Assembly (NCBI GenBank): GCA_030068075.1
Contig: CM057843.1
Span: 37,543,332 to 37,607,331 of the forward strand
From: Paguma larvata
Taxonomy: Eukaryota; Chordata; Mammalia; Carnivora; Viverridae
Direction: 5' to 3'
DNA: 64,000 nt
Positions 1-11,717 of this stretch are shown piece by piece; position 1 is the first letter of the stretch, and each line of letters starts with the position of its first letter. The notes under the pieces are model-generated. The model saw only the letters and a list, made by a program, of their open reading frames with translations, searched no databases and was not told the DNA's origin. A program made the translations under genes and the position numbers.

Positions 1-379
1 ATGGTCACTAGAGTCCCATTTTCTGATGTAAGGGAGAAATGTTTCATCAGGGCACTGTTCATGACCTCTATGAAATATCCCTCAAGATAATCCATCTCTT
101 TCTGATCTGCCTCCATGCTCACCAAGCAAGGATTATTACTTTGGCTGAGTTAAGTCTTAATTGTCCACTTCTCTTTCCTCCACCAATCCATACCAAGTTT
201 TTTTTTTCTTTCAAAGCCCCATTCAAGCTAATTTATTCTAAGAAAGGTTTCTTGACTTACCCTGTCCCACTTCACAATCCCTCACGTACAATAGATTGTC
301 TGTACCTCCCTTTATGCCAAGCGTGATTTCTGAAGCTATATATGTTAAAATACAATTCACTTTAGTGAATTATTTTTTT

Positions 380-592
380 TTATTTTTTTAACGTTTATTT
401 ATTTTTTTGAGACATAGAGACAGAGCGTGAGCAGGAGAAGGGCAGAGAGAGAGCGAGACACAGAATCTGAAGCAGGCTCCAGACTCTGAGCCGTCAGCAC
501 AGAGCCGGATGCGAGGCTCAAACTCACAGACCGCGAGATCATGACCTGAGCTGAAGTTGGCTGCTTAACCGACTGAGCCACCCAGGCGCCCC
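380..592 (-). mobile_element. Feliform tRNA-Lys-type SINE
   Basis: Starts with T-run/TTTATTTATTTTTTTGAGA and ends GAGCCACCCAGGCGCCCC. Flanked by a target duplication AGTGAATTATTTTT at 364 and 593. Confidence 0.93.
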
Positions 593-639
593 AGTGAATT
601 ATTTTTAATGATGAAATCATTACTATGCTAGAAATTCCC

Positions 640-730
640 TGAGGACAAGAGATTATATTTATCTTGCATCTCCACCACCTAGCACAGTGCCTGGCATGTT
701 ATGGATATTCCATTAAGTGAACGAATACCC
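640..730 (+). mobile_element. L2-type LINE 3' end remnant
   Basis: Contains the family signature CACCTAGCACAGTGCCTGGCA followed by an AT-rich end. Strongly diverged. Confidence 0.5.
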
Positions 731-1224
731 TCTAATTCTGTAGTGTTTGAATTTTCATACGGGGTTTATACAGGTGTACCTTTACTTATATGCTGGTCTG
801 AAAGAACATATAAGGTTTTTCTTTTGTCTTTTTTTTACTCATGCATAATATAACAGATACATCAAAATTTATATTTCCAAGTGAATGTTACTCTTCAAAT
901 ACTGTGGGAGGCTATAAATTTATTCCAGTAATGGCACCATTATTCAAAACTTTTTTTTGGAAATGACTTAGATCTGGCTTTCAAGCTACACAAGAAAGTC
1001 TATTAAACTATTTTATTATTCTTTGAGAAAAAAATATGACTCAGACACCTTATTCACCAGACTTAGCTCTGAGTGCCTTAACATCTCTTTCCAAGGAAGA
1101 TCTCCTATCACTGGAGATATTCCAAAGTACCGCAGACTTTGAAGGAATTTCAAAATAAGAGTTTTAAGTAATAACACCTTTTTAAAAAAGTACAAAATCC
1201 CTGAGTGGAATTGCTTATATTCAT

Positions 1225-1960
1225 ACATTATTTCAGCAAACAACTATTGAGCACCTACAATATTCCAGGATCTTAGTAAGGTACTGAAGTTTACCAAGAT
1301 TTATCCCATGACAATAGGAATTCCTGGAAGTTAGTGGGAAAGACAAGTGTAAATAAAAAATAACAATATTATGCCAAGTGTTATTATAAAAACGGGGGGG
1401 GGGGTAAAGTGAGAATTAAACAACTAAATTCAAGCCAACTGTGTAGCCCAACTCCTGGCACATAAGACTTCAATAAGTCAGTGATGATGGTGCCACTGCT
1501 GCTGATACTGCTGATAATGATAAATTGATCAAGGAGCGTTGAGGAGGGAATCATTACTTCTCTCTGAAGGAGCTGAGGTTTCTCAGGTCTCCTTTGAACT
1601 GGGTTTTCTATTATGACCGGAAGTCATAAGGGATGAGGTGATATGGAGAAGAGGTCAGGTCAGACTTATTTGAGAAAATTCAAGTTCAATATGGTAGCAG
1701 GTAGCTTACAGGGAAAAGAATTGTAGGATAAAGAAGTAGGTATATAATTGGGTCAGCAAGCAGGAATTTACAGCAGGAGGGTGAGATAATCAGATTTATT
1801 TTTCAAGATGACAACGTTGGCAGTGTGCAGAAAAAGATGAAGAAAAGACTGATGGCCACAAGATCTGTTAGAAGGTGACTGCAATCATCTAAGGGAGATA
1901 CAAGAGGGCCTGAAGGCAGTGGTGACCGCAGAATTTCTATACAGAGGGTGTTCAGGGGGT
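1225..1960 (+). mobile_element. Ancient LINE-like interspersed repeat remnant
   Basis: Recognisable pieces: TTGAGCACCTACAATATTCCAGG near 1248, and a downstream block with CATGATCT-like, GGCTGCTGTGTG-like and GCAATCATCTAAGG (near 1881) motifs in the order seen in old L1M-type 3' regions. The same family recurs at 7370-8640 and 11310-11700. Assignment to a named family needs RepeatMasker. Confidence 0.35.
1394..1404 (+). repeat. Homopolymer G11
   Basis: Eleven consecutive G residues; likely length-variable and a sequencing trouble spot. Confidence 0.9.
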
Positions 1961-2036
1961 CTCTGTCTGATTGGAAATGGCTAGAGGTTGTGTTTGCATA
2001 GGAAACATACTGGTTTTACTTAAAAGTGATGTTACA

Positions 2037-2268
2037 GGGGCGCCTGGGTGGCTCAGTTGGTTAAGCGGCCAACTTCAGCTCAGGTCATGATCTTATGGTC
2101 TGTGAGTTCGAGCCCCATGTCAGGCTCTGTGCTGATGGCTCATCAGAGCCTAGCCTGCTTCAGATTCTGTATCTCCCTCTCTCTCTCTCTGCCCCTCTCC
2201 TGTTCACTCTATGTCTCTTAAGAATAAATAAATGTTAAAAAAATTTTTTTAAATAAAAATAAAAAATA
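2037..2268 (+). mobile_element. Feliform tRNA-Lys-type SINE
   Basis: Head GGGGCGCCTGGGTGGCTCAG, CT-rich body, A-rich tail. Target duplication AAAAGTGATGTTACAG before and AAAAGTGTATGTTACAG after. Confidence 0.93.
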
Positions 2269-2341
2269 AAAGTGTATGTTACAGATTAATAAAATAGTCT
2301 TCGAAATGTTTTTTCACATCTTATATACTATTTAGAAAATA

Positions 2342-2400
2342 CCAATTATTCATATCTACTATTATTTTGAAAAGTATCAATATCTACTATTATTTTGAAA
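2342..2400 (+). repeat. Short tandem duplication, unit about 28 bases
   Basis: ATATCTACTATTATTTTGAA occurs twice, 28 bases apart, next to each other. Confidence 0.85.
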
Positions 2401-2639
2401 ATGGAATCCCCACTGTTTGAAGGCCTGCATAACATTCATTTCGCTATATAATTTTTTAAAATGTCTGTCACATTGAAGACTGTAGAATCCAAATTTACTG
2501 TTGAGTTCCTTGAGGGAAAGTGCTCTCTTCCTAACAACCCACTCCAAGCTAGGCACTTACTACTGATCTGTATCTCACTTCATTGACTCTTTCTCAGTCA
2601 CATCTTGTCTAATAACTTCTAACACTTAGTAACCATATA

Positions 2640-2850
2640 CAGTACTAAGTTCCAGGCACTACACTGACTGGCTTACTTTAGTTCTCTCAGAGCAATCTTA
2701 TGATAATTGCCACTTTTACAGATGAGGAGATGGAGACTAAAAGAGGTAAAATAACTTAGCCCAAATCACACAACTAATTAAGAAGTGCGGCCAGCATTCA
2801 AACCCGGGCATTTTTACTGCTGGGCAATTCTCACTACTTCACTGCTTCTT
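2640..2850 (-). mobile_element. MIR element, reverse orientation
   Basis: Contains CTTTTACAGATGAGGAGATGG, then AAATCACACAACTAATTAAG and CATTCAAACCCGGGCA, the reverse complement of the MIR core. Confidence 0.75.
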
Positions 2851-3132
2851 TATATTCAGTGACTCTAGATTATCTGTGCTTTAACGGAGCCACCGTGCCA
2901 CAAACAATCCTGTACAGAGGTTAATCCAAGCCCTTTTATATTATTCATCTCTCTTTAGCTTGCTGATGGTACCTTTCTCTGCAAGTCTAATCTTACTGTG
3001 AATTAATCTTAGAGATTATATTCTCCTAGAGCGTTAGCTAAAAAAGATTTCCCATCTTTGATCTCTGTGCCAAGCTAGGTGATTTTCCCTTATGGTTGCC
3101 ACTAGTACATGCCACATCGATATAAGAAAACC

Positions 3133-3155
3133 GGGGTGGGGGTGGGGGTGGGGTG
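3133..3155 (+). repeat. G-rich tract with G-quadruplex potential
   Basis: Four runs of four to five G separated by single T residues just upstream of a SINE. Confidence 0.85.
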
Positions 3156-3272
3156 GTGTGTGCTGATTCTTTTTGTTTTCATTCTCGGATACTGACAATA
3201 CTTTGTTCTATGCTGTTTCAAGTGCCCTCTCACCGCCCAAGTATCCCCCCAGCTCTAAGAGTTCATCGTTGA

Positions 3273-3412
3273 GGGGTGCCTGGGTGGCTCAATCGGTTAA
3301 GCGTGGGACTTCCACTCAGGTCATGATCTCAGGGCTGGTCAGTTTGAGCCCCACATCAGGCTCTGTGCTGACGGCTCAGAGCCTGGAGCCTGCCTCGAGT
3401 TCTGTGTCTCCG

Positions 3413-3450
<38 letters not shown>

Positions 3451-3514
3451 CTCTCTCTGCCTCCCCTGCTTGTACTCTGTCTCTGTCTCAAAAATAAATA
3501 AACATTAAAAAAAA
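3273..3514 (+). mobile_element. Feliform tRNA-Lys-type SINE with expanded CT tract
   Basis: Head GGGGTGCCTGGGTGGCTCAA; the internal CT-rich part is expanded to about 45 bases of (TC)n; A-tail at 3506-3514. Target duplication AGTTCATC on both sides. Confidence 0.93.
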
Positions 3515-3699
3515 AGTTCATCCTTGTTTTCACGGGGCATGTTACCATCAGGTACTGAAACATGACGTTTTTTATTCATTCATTTTCTTAGGAAGAAAGC
3601 AGGCAGCATCCCTTAAGGGGAAGTGAATTTTTAAATGTTTTTTAATTCCTTTGGCTTCCTTGCTTTGCAGTATTATATCCTAAATGCAAGGTTTAAAGT

Positions 3700-5300
3700 G
3701 TCTGAAATCCTAGGCCTCTAATCCAGCCACTGAAGGGTTGCAGGGAGCGCGAAGGCAGGTGAGCGGCGGGCCGCACACCCCGACACGCCCTTGGGATGGC
3801 TTTGGCTGTGGAGCCCACCTGGCCTTGGGCTCCAAGTCTGGGGCTCTCCCAGGGTGTCCTGCAGTTTCTCATACATCTGGGGGTCACATCCCACCCTCTG
3901 CACGGTCTTCTCCCTCGAATCCCCTGGAATTCACTTCCTGCTCGAGGACCCCCCTCCAGGTGAGCGTATGTTCGGATATGGGGCCCAGCACGAGCACCCC
4001 CGTGTCCCCCCACTCAGTACCCAGGCCGCAGCGCGCGACCCTCCGCGCTACTGCTTTCCGGACGCCACACCCCTGACGCCTCGCTTCTCTGGCCAGCGGG
4101 TCTACCTCCCCTGCCGAACTGTCCGCCCCGGCACGCAGGGCATCCACACCTCGACCCGACAGAACAGCTACGAATACTCAAGGGTGGGCCTGAGCCCAGC
4201 GCTCGGACGCGGAGGGCGACGCCCGGTCCCGCTCGGAAGGAGTCTCCCCGTCTGGCGTGCACACAGTGTGGCGCTCAGACTCTCGGCCCGAAAGGCCACG
4301 AAGGCCTTTAGTGGCAAATGATATTTAAAACGTTAAAGGTATGTGGAAAAACCACTCCAGTGAGTGAGTGCCCCTCAGGGTTTCCGGCCCACTGTCGCGT
4401 GACAAGGCGAAGCCCGTAACACGGGGTCAGACCTCCGCAGACTTGACGGAAAAGCCGGGAGGAGACACTGGCATGAACCTAAGCACACAAAGCAAGACCT
4501 AAATCCTCACTGAGGGCCGCTCCTTGCCGCTTCTGTCACTCCTCAGGTAGCCTAGCCTGCTCCGCTGCCTCGCCCGCGCTGTCCTCAGAAACCCGCCACG
4601 CGCTCTGACCGTTTGGTAGGCAGCGCCAGGCGGGGGCGCGCGCGAGAGCTCCTGGCCGGAGGATATCCTGATCTGCCTAGAAACTCGTGACGTTTACCCA
4701 GAAGCTTAGCAAGGGTTGGCCGAGGCTAGTGGGGCGGGCCAGGAAGCTAAAATCACAAGAGGGGATTGAGGGGAAAATGAGGGTAGAGAAGCCCTGTGTC
4801 TCGCTTGGTAGAGAGCGCATATTTGACTCAAGATGACAGCTACTAAGTAAAACAAAGTAAACACGAAAAGAAAGGGTTGTTGTAGTAAATAATGGCGTCG
4901 TAAGAAAAACAAAGGATTGTCCACCCCTGTGCCTATTCGTTATGTGGCGCGGCCTGAACACGTGAGAAGTTGCGCGCGGGAGCCGGCTGTGCGCGCGCAG
5001 CCGCATTCCCGCCTTGGGTCGTGCGACTTGTTGCGTGTTGGTTCTTCAGTTGCTCAAAAATCTAGCTGGCATCGCTCTAGGTTCTTCCTGGGTGGCCTGG
5101 GAAATGGGTTACACGGAACTTTTTGCTGATATCCGAAAAGACCTTTTTGTACACGTTAGTTTCTCCACATACAAGTAACGTGCTTAAGTAAACAAGCATT
5201 TCCTTACTCACTTCCTACCAAACGTGCCTGCGCTCTTGCTCCACTGCCCAGCAGCTATCAGTAGCCATAAAAATGGGGGTGAGTAAATCCTCCGTTGCAT
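3700..5300. promoter_or_regulatory. Unassigned CpG-rich segment (orphan CpG-island-like DNA)
   Basis: GC- and CpG-rich blocks at about 3740-4290, 4560-4660 and 4930-5040 (for example GGGGCGCGCGCGAGAG near 4633 and CTGTGCGCGCGCAGCCGC near 4987) stand out from AT-richer surroundings. Several overlapping ORFs of 80-176 codons exist on both strands at 3690-4320, but I recognise none as a protein and they are as expected for GC-rich DNA. A donor-like CCAGGTGAGC is at 3957. The CpG retention suggests an unmethylated germline promoter. By human synteny the next gene leftward is TCAM1, but no Ig-like exon was recognised here. Confidence 0.5.
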
Positions 5301-5499
5301 CTCTCCACCCCGGACCCCTTTCCTCCGTTTTCATGTCAAACGTCCACGGAGGGTCGTTTCTCAGAACACTTTTCCGGCACCTAGATCGGGCCGTTCTCAT
5401 GGGCATCCTGCTGTGTCGTCTCCCTCAGTCCTTGTCTGACCGCGAGCCATGGGCTGAGCTCCTTGGTGCAGTGAAATTCGAGGATTTGGGAGTTTGTTT

Positions 5500-5600
5500 T
5501 CAGGGGACCAGCTATTACGTGCATTCCGTATCTCATTTTACTGTAACTCCTTTGAGGGAGGCGCTACTATTACCTCTATTTTATGGAAGAGGGTTTATTT
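5500..5600 (-). mobile_element. MIR fragment, reverse orientation
   Basis: ATCTCATTTTACTGTAACTC, then GAGGGAGGCGCTACTATTACC and ATTTTATGGAAGAGGG match the reversed MIR 3' half, diverged. Confidence 0.5.
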
Positions 5601-5724
5601 TTTTTAGATTCTGAATGAGCGACTTCTTTCTTGTCCAAGAAGGGCAGCTGCCTTTCTTGGACCCTAGTGGTACCAATGCTTTGTCGTCTTCCATACTGAC
5701 GGTTCGAGGGAGAATGTCATGTGG

Positions 5725-5915
5725 AATAGAAGCTTTGGGGCCCCCCAAACCCGTCTATGAATTCCTCTACGATGTCTTACTAACTTTGGGACTATGGGAA
5801 AGTTACATAACTTCTAGTTCCTCTTCTGTTAAAAGGAATGACATTTAGTTTATGTATTTGAAAGTGCCTACCATTGTTTTTGACACTACATCGGTGTTGA
5901 TAAATGGTAGTAAGT
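5725..5915 (+). mobile_element. MIR element
   Basis: GACTATGGGAAAGTTACATAAC followed by AGTTCCTCTTCTGTTAAAAGG and GATAAATGGTAGTAAG, the MIR core and end in order. Confidence 0.6.
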
Positions 5916-7300
5916 TTCCCTTTTGCGGTTGCAGAAAGACCTTTCCTGACCACTCCCCCTTAAAACTGCCAGGCTTTATTTGAGGTTAGTTTATAAGACC
6001 TATCAGAGGAACCCCTTCAGGCTACCCTCATTTCTCTTTTATGGCTTCAAATGGTTTTGCTCACTTATGTTAAATATTTCTGCATAGTGATACCAAATCA
6101 ACATCATAATCACCCGTTGCTAGAAACCAAAATCTCTGCACTTATGCTTAGCGGGATGTTTTCAGCTCCTTGTATTAAGGAGGTACATTTGAACGTCGTT
6201 TTCTATTTTGTCATATGCTTACATTTTTATCGTCCTTTTCCCAATTCCTGAATGGTGTATCAACCTTAACTTTGATTTCTTCAATCGAAATCTTAAATTT
6301 TAATATTTTGAAGGCTGTTAATATAATCCCCCATCTAATAAAAATATCCATATCATATAAAAATGGTTTTTAAGAAATTACGGTAATTTTATAAATTGGT
6401 CAGTGAATTGAATCTTGGCAAATGGGCTTGCTCCAGTTGACCCACTTCTTTATGTGGATGGTGTTTTCCTAAGAAAGTAGAGAAGTCGTTCCTTCAAATG
6501 GATAATTGCTTTGGCCCAGGTAGTTAGTCATGACTGTGGGAGTGGGTTAGAGTGGTAGTGGGTTTGAACCTGACAAAAACGGGAGAAACTGCAGCTAGAG
6601 GGGTGTCCTCTTCTGAAGGGGCACCTCCCTTTTGACTGCTTTTTTACTTGGTTTCTGGGCTCCCCAAATCTGCTACTTCCCTGATCCCTCAAGACTCTTT
6701 TTCACTCTTAGCTGTTTTTTATTCCTGGGGCTGTCAATGCCGGGCTCGTTTATAGAAGCCAAATGGTTAGGTAGGATCAGTACAGTCTTAACCAGAATTA
6801 GAAGAACAGATAAATTAAGGGTTAAAATCAAGAGTAGTTAGTACTAAGTGAATCAACCTTGACCAGCCCATCAGAGTCTAGAGGAGGATAAGATCTGAGC
6901 TAAGAGTAAACAAAGAAAAATCCAAGAATCCAGGTGGAAGGTCACTAATCAATAAAGCCTAAGAAAGCAAGAGCATAGAGCTTGAGAAAGATTTGGGAGC
7001 CAAAGTTAACTGTTAAAGAGCTAAGCTGGTTTTAACCTTCTGCCCTGATGCGTTAACTCCTGATCAGGACTGACTTGGAACAGAGTTCTGGGGTGGGGAA
7101 GCGGAGGTAACTTTCATCAGAGCTATTTCCTGAGCAGGCATTGTTTCTGCACTGTCCTTGTCCTCTTACTAGAGTTCACACTGGAGGGGTGTGTGGATGG
7201 AGGCAGAGCCCTAAACAGAAGCCACAGCACAATATGATGAGTACTCTTACAGAAATTTCGGTGAGTGTTACGGAAAACAGAAAACTACAAATTGATGATG
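5916..7300. other. Intergenic DNA, nothing firm recognised
   Basis: AT-rich to average DNA with short chance ORFs. No SINE, CpG cluster or exon-like segment was recognised. Confidence 0.5.
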
Positions 7301-7369
7301 GCAGTTAGAAGGTGGGGATAGAAAGTCATGGAAAATTCCAGAGGCAGTGACATTTGAGTTGGCCTTGAA

Positions 7370-8640
7370 GAATAAACAGACACTTGCATAGCAGAGAATT
7401 GGGAAGGAACACTTATTCATTTTATCAATGTGAATCGAGTACTTAACTTTGTGCCAGGTATTGTTCTAGGTAGTGGGGACACAGCAGCAAACAAAACCCC
7501 AGCCTTGGAGGAGCTTACATTCTAGTGACATCATAGCCATAAGAATCACAGCGCCAAAGAGCTTGGTGTGTTCAGGGAAGGGCAAGATCAGTCGGGATGT
7601 TGGTGGAAAATAAAGCTATAGAGGACAGAATAAGACAGAATATAAGAATTCTGTATAAGAAATTCTGTATAAGAATTTCTGTATAAGAAAGAGCCAATTA
7701 TGCCATGCTGAAAAGTTTAGATATAGACTTTTCTGCAAACTCTTGCTTTTTAAACTTTTTAGAGCTGGGGAAACCTTTCCACCAAAGAATCTTGCAAGGT
7801 CACTCAAGAAAAGCTGAACGCCTTGTTGAAGCAGGGAGGAGAGGTGGGGGCGATGCAAGAGAGGATCTTCCACTGCTGCCCTCCCTTTTCACTCTCAGGT
7901 CGCCACGACAGCTCTAAGAAACCCAAGGGACCCAGTGGATTTAAAGCCTACTGCTGAATGTAATGGAGAGCACACAAATATGGGAAAATGGAGAGATGGA
8001 GATGTGGTCAGATTTACTGCCTTGAGATAAAATTGCCAGGAGGGATAAGGAGAAACTAGTTGGGTGCATTATGGAAGAGATGCTGAGGACCTGACCTAGG
8101 TGGGTAGGATAGATCCAAAAAAGATTTAGGAGGGAAAACCAACAGAACTTGATGACCAAAGGGAAGTAAGAAAGGGAGGAGTGAAAGATGATTTCAAGAG
8201 AGCACAACGAAGGTCCTTGAGGGTTTCTCTTTTCACTTCTTTGCTTTTGATAGCAGGCGTCCTGAGCATCTGGTTGAGTCACCCCATCTTGGCTTTCATC
8301 TGCCTACAAGACCAGTCTGAATGTCTTAGCAAGGCAGGGTTGGCCCTTTGCCATGTCCTCATACCCTGTATCAGAATGGATACAGGAGAGGAGACTGGGA
8401 GGGAGGACAATGAGACCTTAATTTTGGACAGATGGGTTTACATGACCTATGGAGGAGCATCTAGCAGTGAATTGGAAATACGGATCTGAATCTCAGGAGA
8501 GAGGTGGTGATTGGAATTAGATATTTAGGCCTATCAGAAAGTAGGCAGTAATTGATGGGATGGGAATAGATGAGTATGTCTAGGTAGGTAATGTATAGAG
8601 AAAAGAACTAAGGATAGAACTGCAGAGGACTAGAGGGGAG
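7370..8640 (+). mobile_element. Ancient LINE-like interspersed repeat remnants
   Basis: TGTGCCAGGTATTGTTCTAGGTAGTGGGGACACAGCAG near 7450 and AGGAGCTTACATTCTAGTG near 7510 are well-known old-repeat phrases; blocks at 7980-8240 and 8400-8640 look like later parts of the same family. Interrupted and diverged; family name not assigned. Confidence 0.4.
7645..7688 (+). repeat. Small tandem repeat, three units of about 15 bases
   Basis: The phrase TTCTGTATAAGAA occurs three times in a row with small spacing changes. Confidence 0.8.
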
Positions 8641-9049
8641 GGAGGAGAAGTCAGAGATCCCAGTGAAGACCTTTGCCTTATCTTTGCTCTTACTGGTCTG
8701 TTTTTCAGTCATACCAGTAGCTCTGGGTCCAAATTCAAGAGCCAAGAGGTCACCTCTGAGGGTCTGGGAGGTGACCAGGAAGAGCACCCAGACCACAGTG
8801 CCACCCAGGTCTCTCAATGCACCGTAAGCGTCTACCTTGCATGGGGAGAGAACAAATGGCAGAATCATGCTGCAGGCCTTGGCTCCAGAGATTCCCGAAG
8901 CATCACCTGGGCTGCAGACCTGATACTTACTTCTTGAATCCTGGTATCTACTCCCACTACTCTTGAGTTTTACCTGCTAGACTGTGTGGACTATGGAAAT
9001 CATGTGTCTGTGATTTCATCATGTACGTAGAGGAGGAACATTTGTACAC

Positions 9050-9335
9050 TTGATCCAGCAAAATCGATTCTGATTCTATTCACCCTGTTTCACATACTGT
9101 TTCACGCCTTTGAGCCTTATTTCGTTATCTTTGCCTAACTCATTGATAGTCTTTTTTACATAACATCCTCCAAGAAGGCCTCACTAATCCCTTTCCTTCA
9201 TTAAAGGTTTCCCCATGGTACCTTATGAATACCTTTATCTTTGCAATTGTCACATGGAGAAATGATCTGTTTATGCATTTACCTTCTTTACTAGAAGATG
9301 TCAGCAACTGGCACATAGAAGCTGCTGAATGAGTG
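9050..9335 (+). mobile_element. L2-type LINE 3' end remnant
   Basis: TCCTCCAAGAAGGCCTCACTAATCCCTTTCC and CTTATGAATACC near 9170-9230 match the L2 3' region phrase order. Diverged. Confidence 0.5.
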
Positions 9336-9339
9336 TTTC

Positions 9340-9760
9340 TTAGATGGTGAACACAGCATCTGCTGCTTTGCCATCCAGCACTGCTGCTGCTGTGACTGTG
9401 CAGCGCCCCGGTCCTGCCTCACCACCACAGATGGAAAATGGATGCGTCAGCTGCTTGGGGTGCCACCTCAGACAGGCTCCTGGTACATCCCCAGCAGTGC
9501 TGCCATGGTGGTAAATGCTTCCCACCATGACCTAACTATCCACACTGCTTCTTCTGAAATTCCAACCTGTGGCCGTCATACCAAGGAGTGATCTTTTGCT
9601 GGCCTGCTGTAGCAGAAGTTCTGGGCCGTCTCGCTCCAAGGGCCTTTGTCCTATGAACCCTTTGGCAGCTATTTTGTCCACCAAACAGTTGGGTCAGGAA
9701 CATAGACCCACACTGGGAATTGTCCCTCTGGTTTGGGTTTATTAAATACTTATAAAATAC
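9340..9760 (+). pseudogene. Possible decayed processed-gene-like segment, unidentified
   Basis: From ATG at 9343 an open frame of about 60 codons (MVNTASAALPSSTAAAV...) is Ala/Ser/Pro-rich, then stops. A second frame (GSWYIPSSAAMVV...) continues past the stop to about 9590, followed by sequence with TTTATTAAATACTTATAAA near 9740. The shift of frame and tail resemble a degraded retrocopy, but I cannot name a parent and saw no clear A-tail or target duplication. Confidence 0.2.
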
Positions 9761-10330
9761 TTTTAAAAATTAAATACTTTAGTTCCATTAAGTCTCTGAG
9801 TATCTGTAGATGCAACAGGGTCAGAGGTTATAGGAAAGTCCCTCTTCTGACACAACAGAACGTTTCAGAATGAAATTCTGAAATGTGGTCAGTGAGCAGA
9901 ATAAGTGTCAAGGGAAGAAGAGAGGAAGAGAAAAAGGCATTCTAAGTCAAGGGAATAAAGGCATGGGAGTGCTGCGTCCATGACTCCAAGTCCTGTAATT
10001 GGCTACACCGTTAGGTCCTGTGAGAGTGGCAGCGGGATGGTCTCCTCTCCCCCCATCGCTTTTGATTCTTGAGCTTAGTGCTCTCTTTCACAAGGTCTTG
10101 AATTTCCCCTAGTGATGTGTCAAATCCCATTTGTCTATTGGGTGACCATCAGCAGTATCTCCTTCAAATCAAAATGCTTTGGGAAACCTAATTAATCAGA
10201 TCCTACCAATTAGCCTCTTTTCTCTGAGTCCACACAGCACTTGCTTTTCAGTTTGAAAACTTTCTTTCCAAGTAATAACAGACCAGAGGTAATAACAGAG
10301 AAATAACAAGCTACAAATAAAAAGTCATAT

Positions 10331-10545
10331 ATAGTGGCTAAGTGCCTGGATTTTGGATTCCAGAGCCAGATCAGAACCAGGTTTGAATCCTAGCACCGTC
10401 ACAGGGAGAGTAGGAGAAGTAACTGAAAATCTCTGCCTTGATTTCTAAAATAGAGGTAAAATGAGTATTTGCCTCATATGCATTATGAAGGTTAAAAGAA
10501 GTAATACATGTGGTAAATACTTAATGTTAGCTACTCTCTGCTTAA
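10331..10545 (+). mobile_element. MIR element, nearly full length
   Basis: GTGGCTAAGTGCCTGGATTTTGG, CCAGGTTTGAATCCTAGCACC and ATTTGCCTCATATGCATTATGAAGG are in MIR order, ending with AATACTTAATGTTAGCTA. Confidence 0.8.
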
Positions 10546-10749
10546 TGAATAGGAAATCTTTATCCTTACCATGGCTTAGATATCCTATTTTTCCCCTAAC
10601 ACCTTAAAATATTTTATCATAGCAATTAACTCACTGTTGATATTGTTTATCATTCTCTCTCACTACACTTAAAGATCATTCACTTGTTTAAACACATTTA
10701 TTGATTATGTTATGACCATGATTAAGAGCAACACAATATATACCCCAGA

Positions 10750-11265
10750 TTATTGAAAACAGGTACTCGAACAAATACATGTATTTGCACATTCACAGAA
10801 GCGTTACTTACAATAACCAAGAGATGGAAAAACCTAAATGTCTTTCAATAGATAAACGGGTAAGCAAATTATGGGATATACATACAATGGAATATTATTC
10901 AGCCATAAAAAGAAATGAAGTACTGGTACATACTACAACATGCATAAACCTTGAAAACATTATGCAAAATGAAAAAAGCCAGACACAAAAGTCACATGTT
11001 ATATAATTCCATTTATATGAAATAATCAGAATAGGTAAATCCATAGAGACAATGCAGATTGGTGGGTACCAGGGGATAGGAGAAGAGGAGAATAAGCAAC
11101 TGCTTAATGGGTCTGGAATTTTCTTTAGGAGTGATGAAAATGTTTTAGAACTAGGTAGAGGTGGTGGTTGTACAACACTGAATGTACTAAATGCCAATGA
11201 ATTGTTTACTTTCAAATGGTTAATTTCACATTGTGTGAATCTCACCTCAATAACGAAACAAAAAA
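10750..11265 (+). mobile_element. Old L1 fragment: ORF2 C-terminus and 3' end
   Basis: Translation gives MEYYSAIKRNEVLVHTTTCINLENIM, the conserved end of L1 ORF2p, followed by a 3' UTR (GGTGGGTACCAGGGGATAGG) and a CTCACCTCAATAACG end before A-rich sequence. 5'-truncated and dead. Confidence 0.85.
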
Positions 11266-11309
11266 AGAAAAAAAAGAAGAAGAAAAGAAAAAAGAGAAAG
11301 AGTTCCCAC

Positions 11310-11700
11310 CTTCAAAGAATTTGTATTTTAGTGAAGGAGCCAGATCAGACAGTAAACCAGTTCACACATAAGCAAGCAATTACATATTGGGATAATTGCT
11401 TGGTGAGAAATAAAGTAAGGAGAGAGAGTGGAAAAGATAACAAAGGGCTGGAAGTAGAGAGGCTTTGGGGTCGGAAGGGGCTTAGCAGTTTGAGAAACTG
11501 CCAGGAGAACCTCCGGACTAACTCTTAGAGAACCAGAGGCAGAGATTTAAAATGAGTCCAAGGAGGTAACCAGGAACCAGGCCTTGCAGAACCTTACATG
11601 TCATGAGAAGGGAGTATGATATTCAACCTAAGAGCAGTGGGGAGCTGGGGAGGGTTTTAAGCAAGGGGAAAAGAGGACCTGAATTACATTTAACTGTTTT
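11310..11700 (+). mobile_element. Ancient LINE-like repeat remnant
   Basis: AATTTGTATTTTAGTGAAGG, then GGGGAGCTGGGGAGGGTTTTAAGCAAGG and TTACATTTAAC are phrases of the same old family as at 1225 and 7370. Confidence 0.4.
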
Positions 11701-11717
11701 ATCTTACATAGGGCCCT

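Noticed and set aside
399..620. ORFs of the type GAWVAQSVKRPTSAQVMISRS, here and at about ten other places
   Set aside because: They are translations of the feliform SINE, not proteins.
2037..2110. tRNA genes at SINE heads
   Set aside because: The tRNA-like part is the SINE's tRNA-derived promoter region; it lacks an intact cloverleaf and is repeated throughout the window.
3690..4321. Overlapping ORFs of up to 176 codons on both strands as a coding gene
   Set aside because: GC-rich DNA gives long chance ORFs in many frames; no recognisable domain and no consistent splice pattern. Kept only as an unassigned CpG-rich segment.
10779..11006. 75-codon ORF as a gene
   Set aside because: It encodes the conserved end of L1 ORF2p; this is a truncated old LINE.
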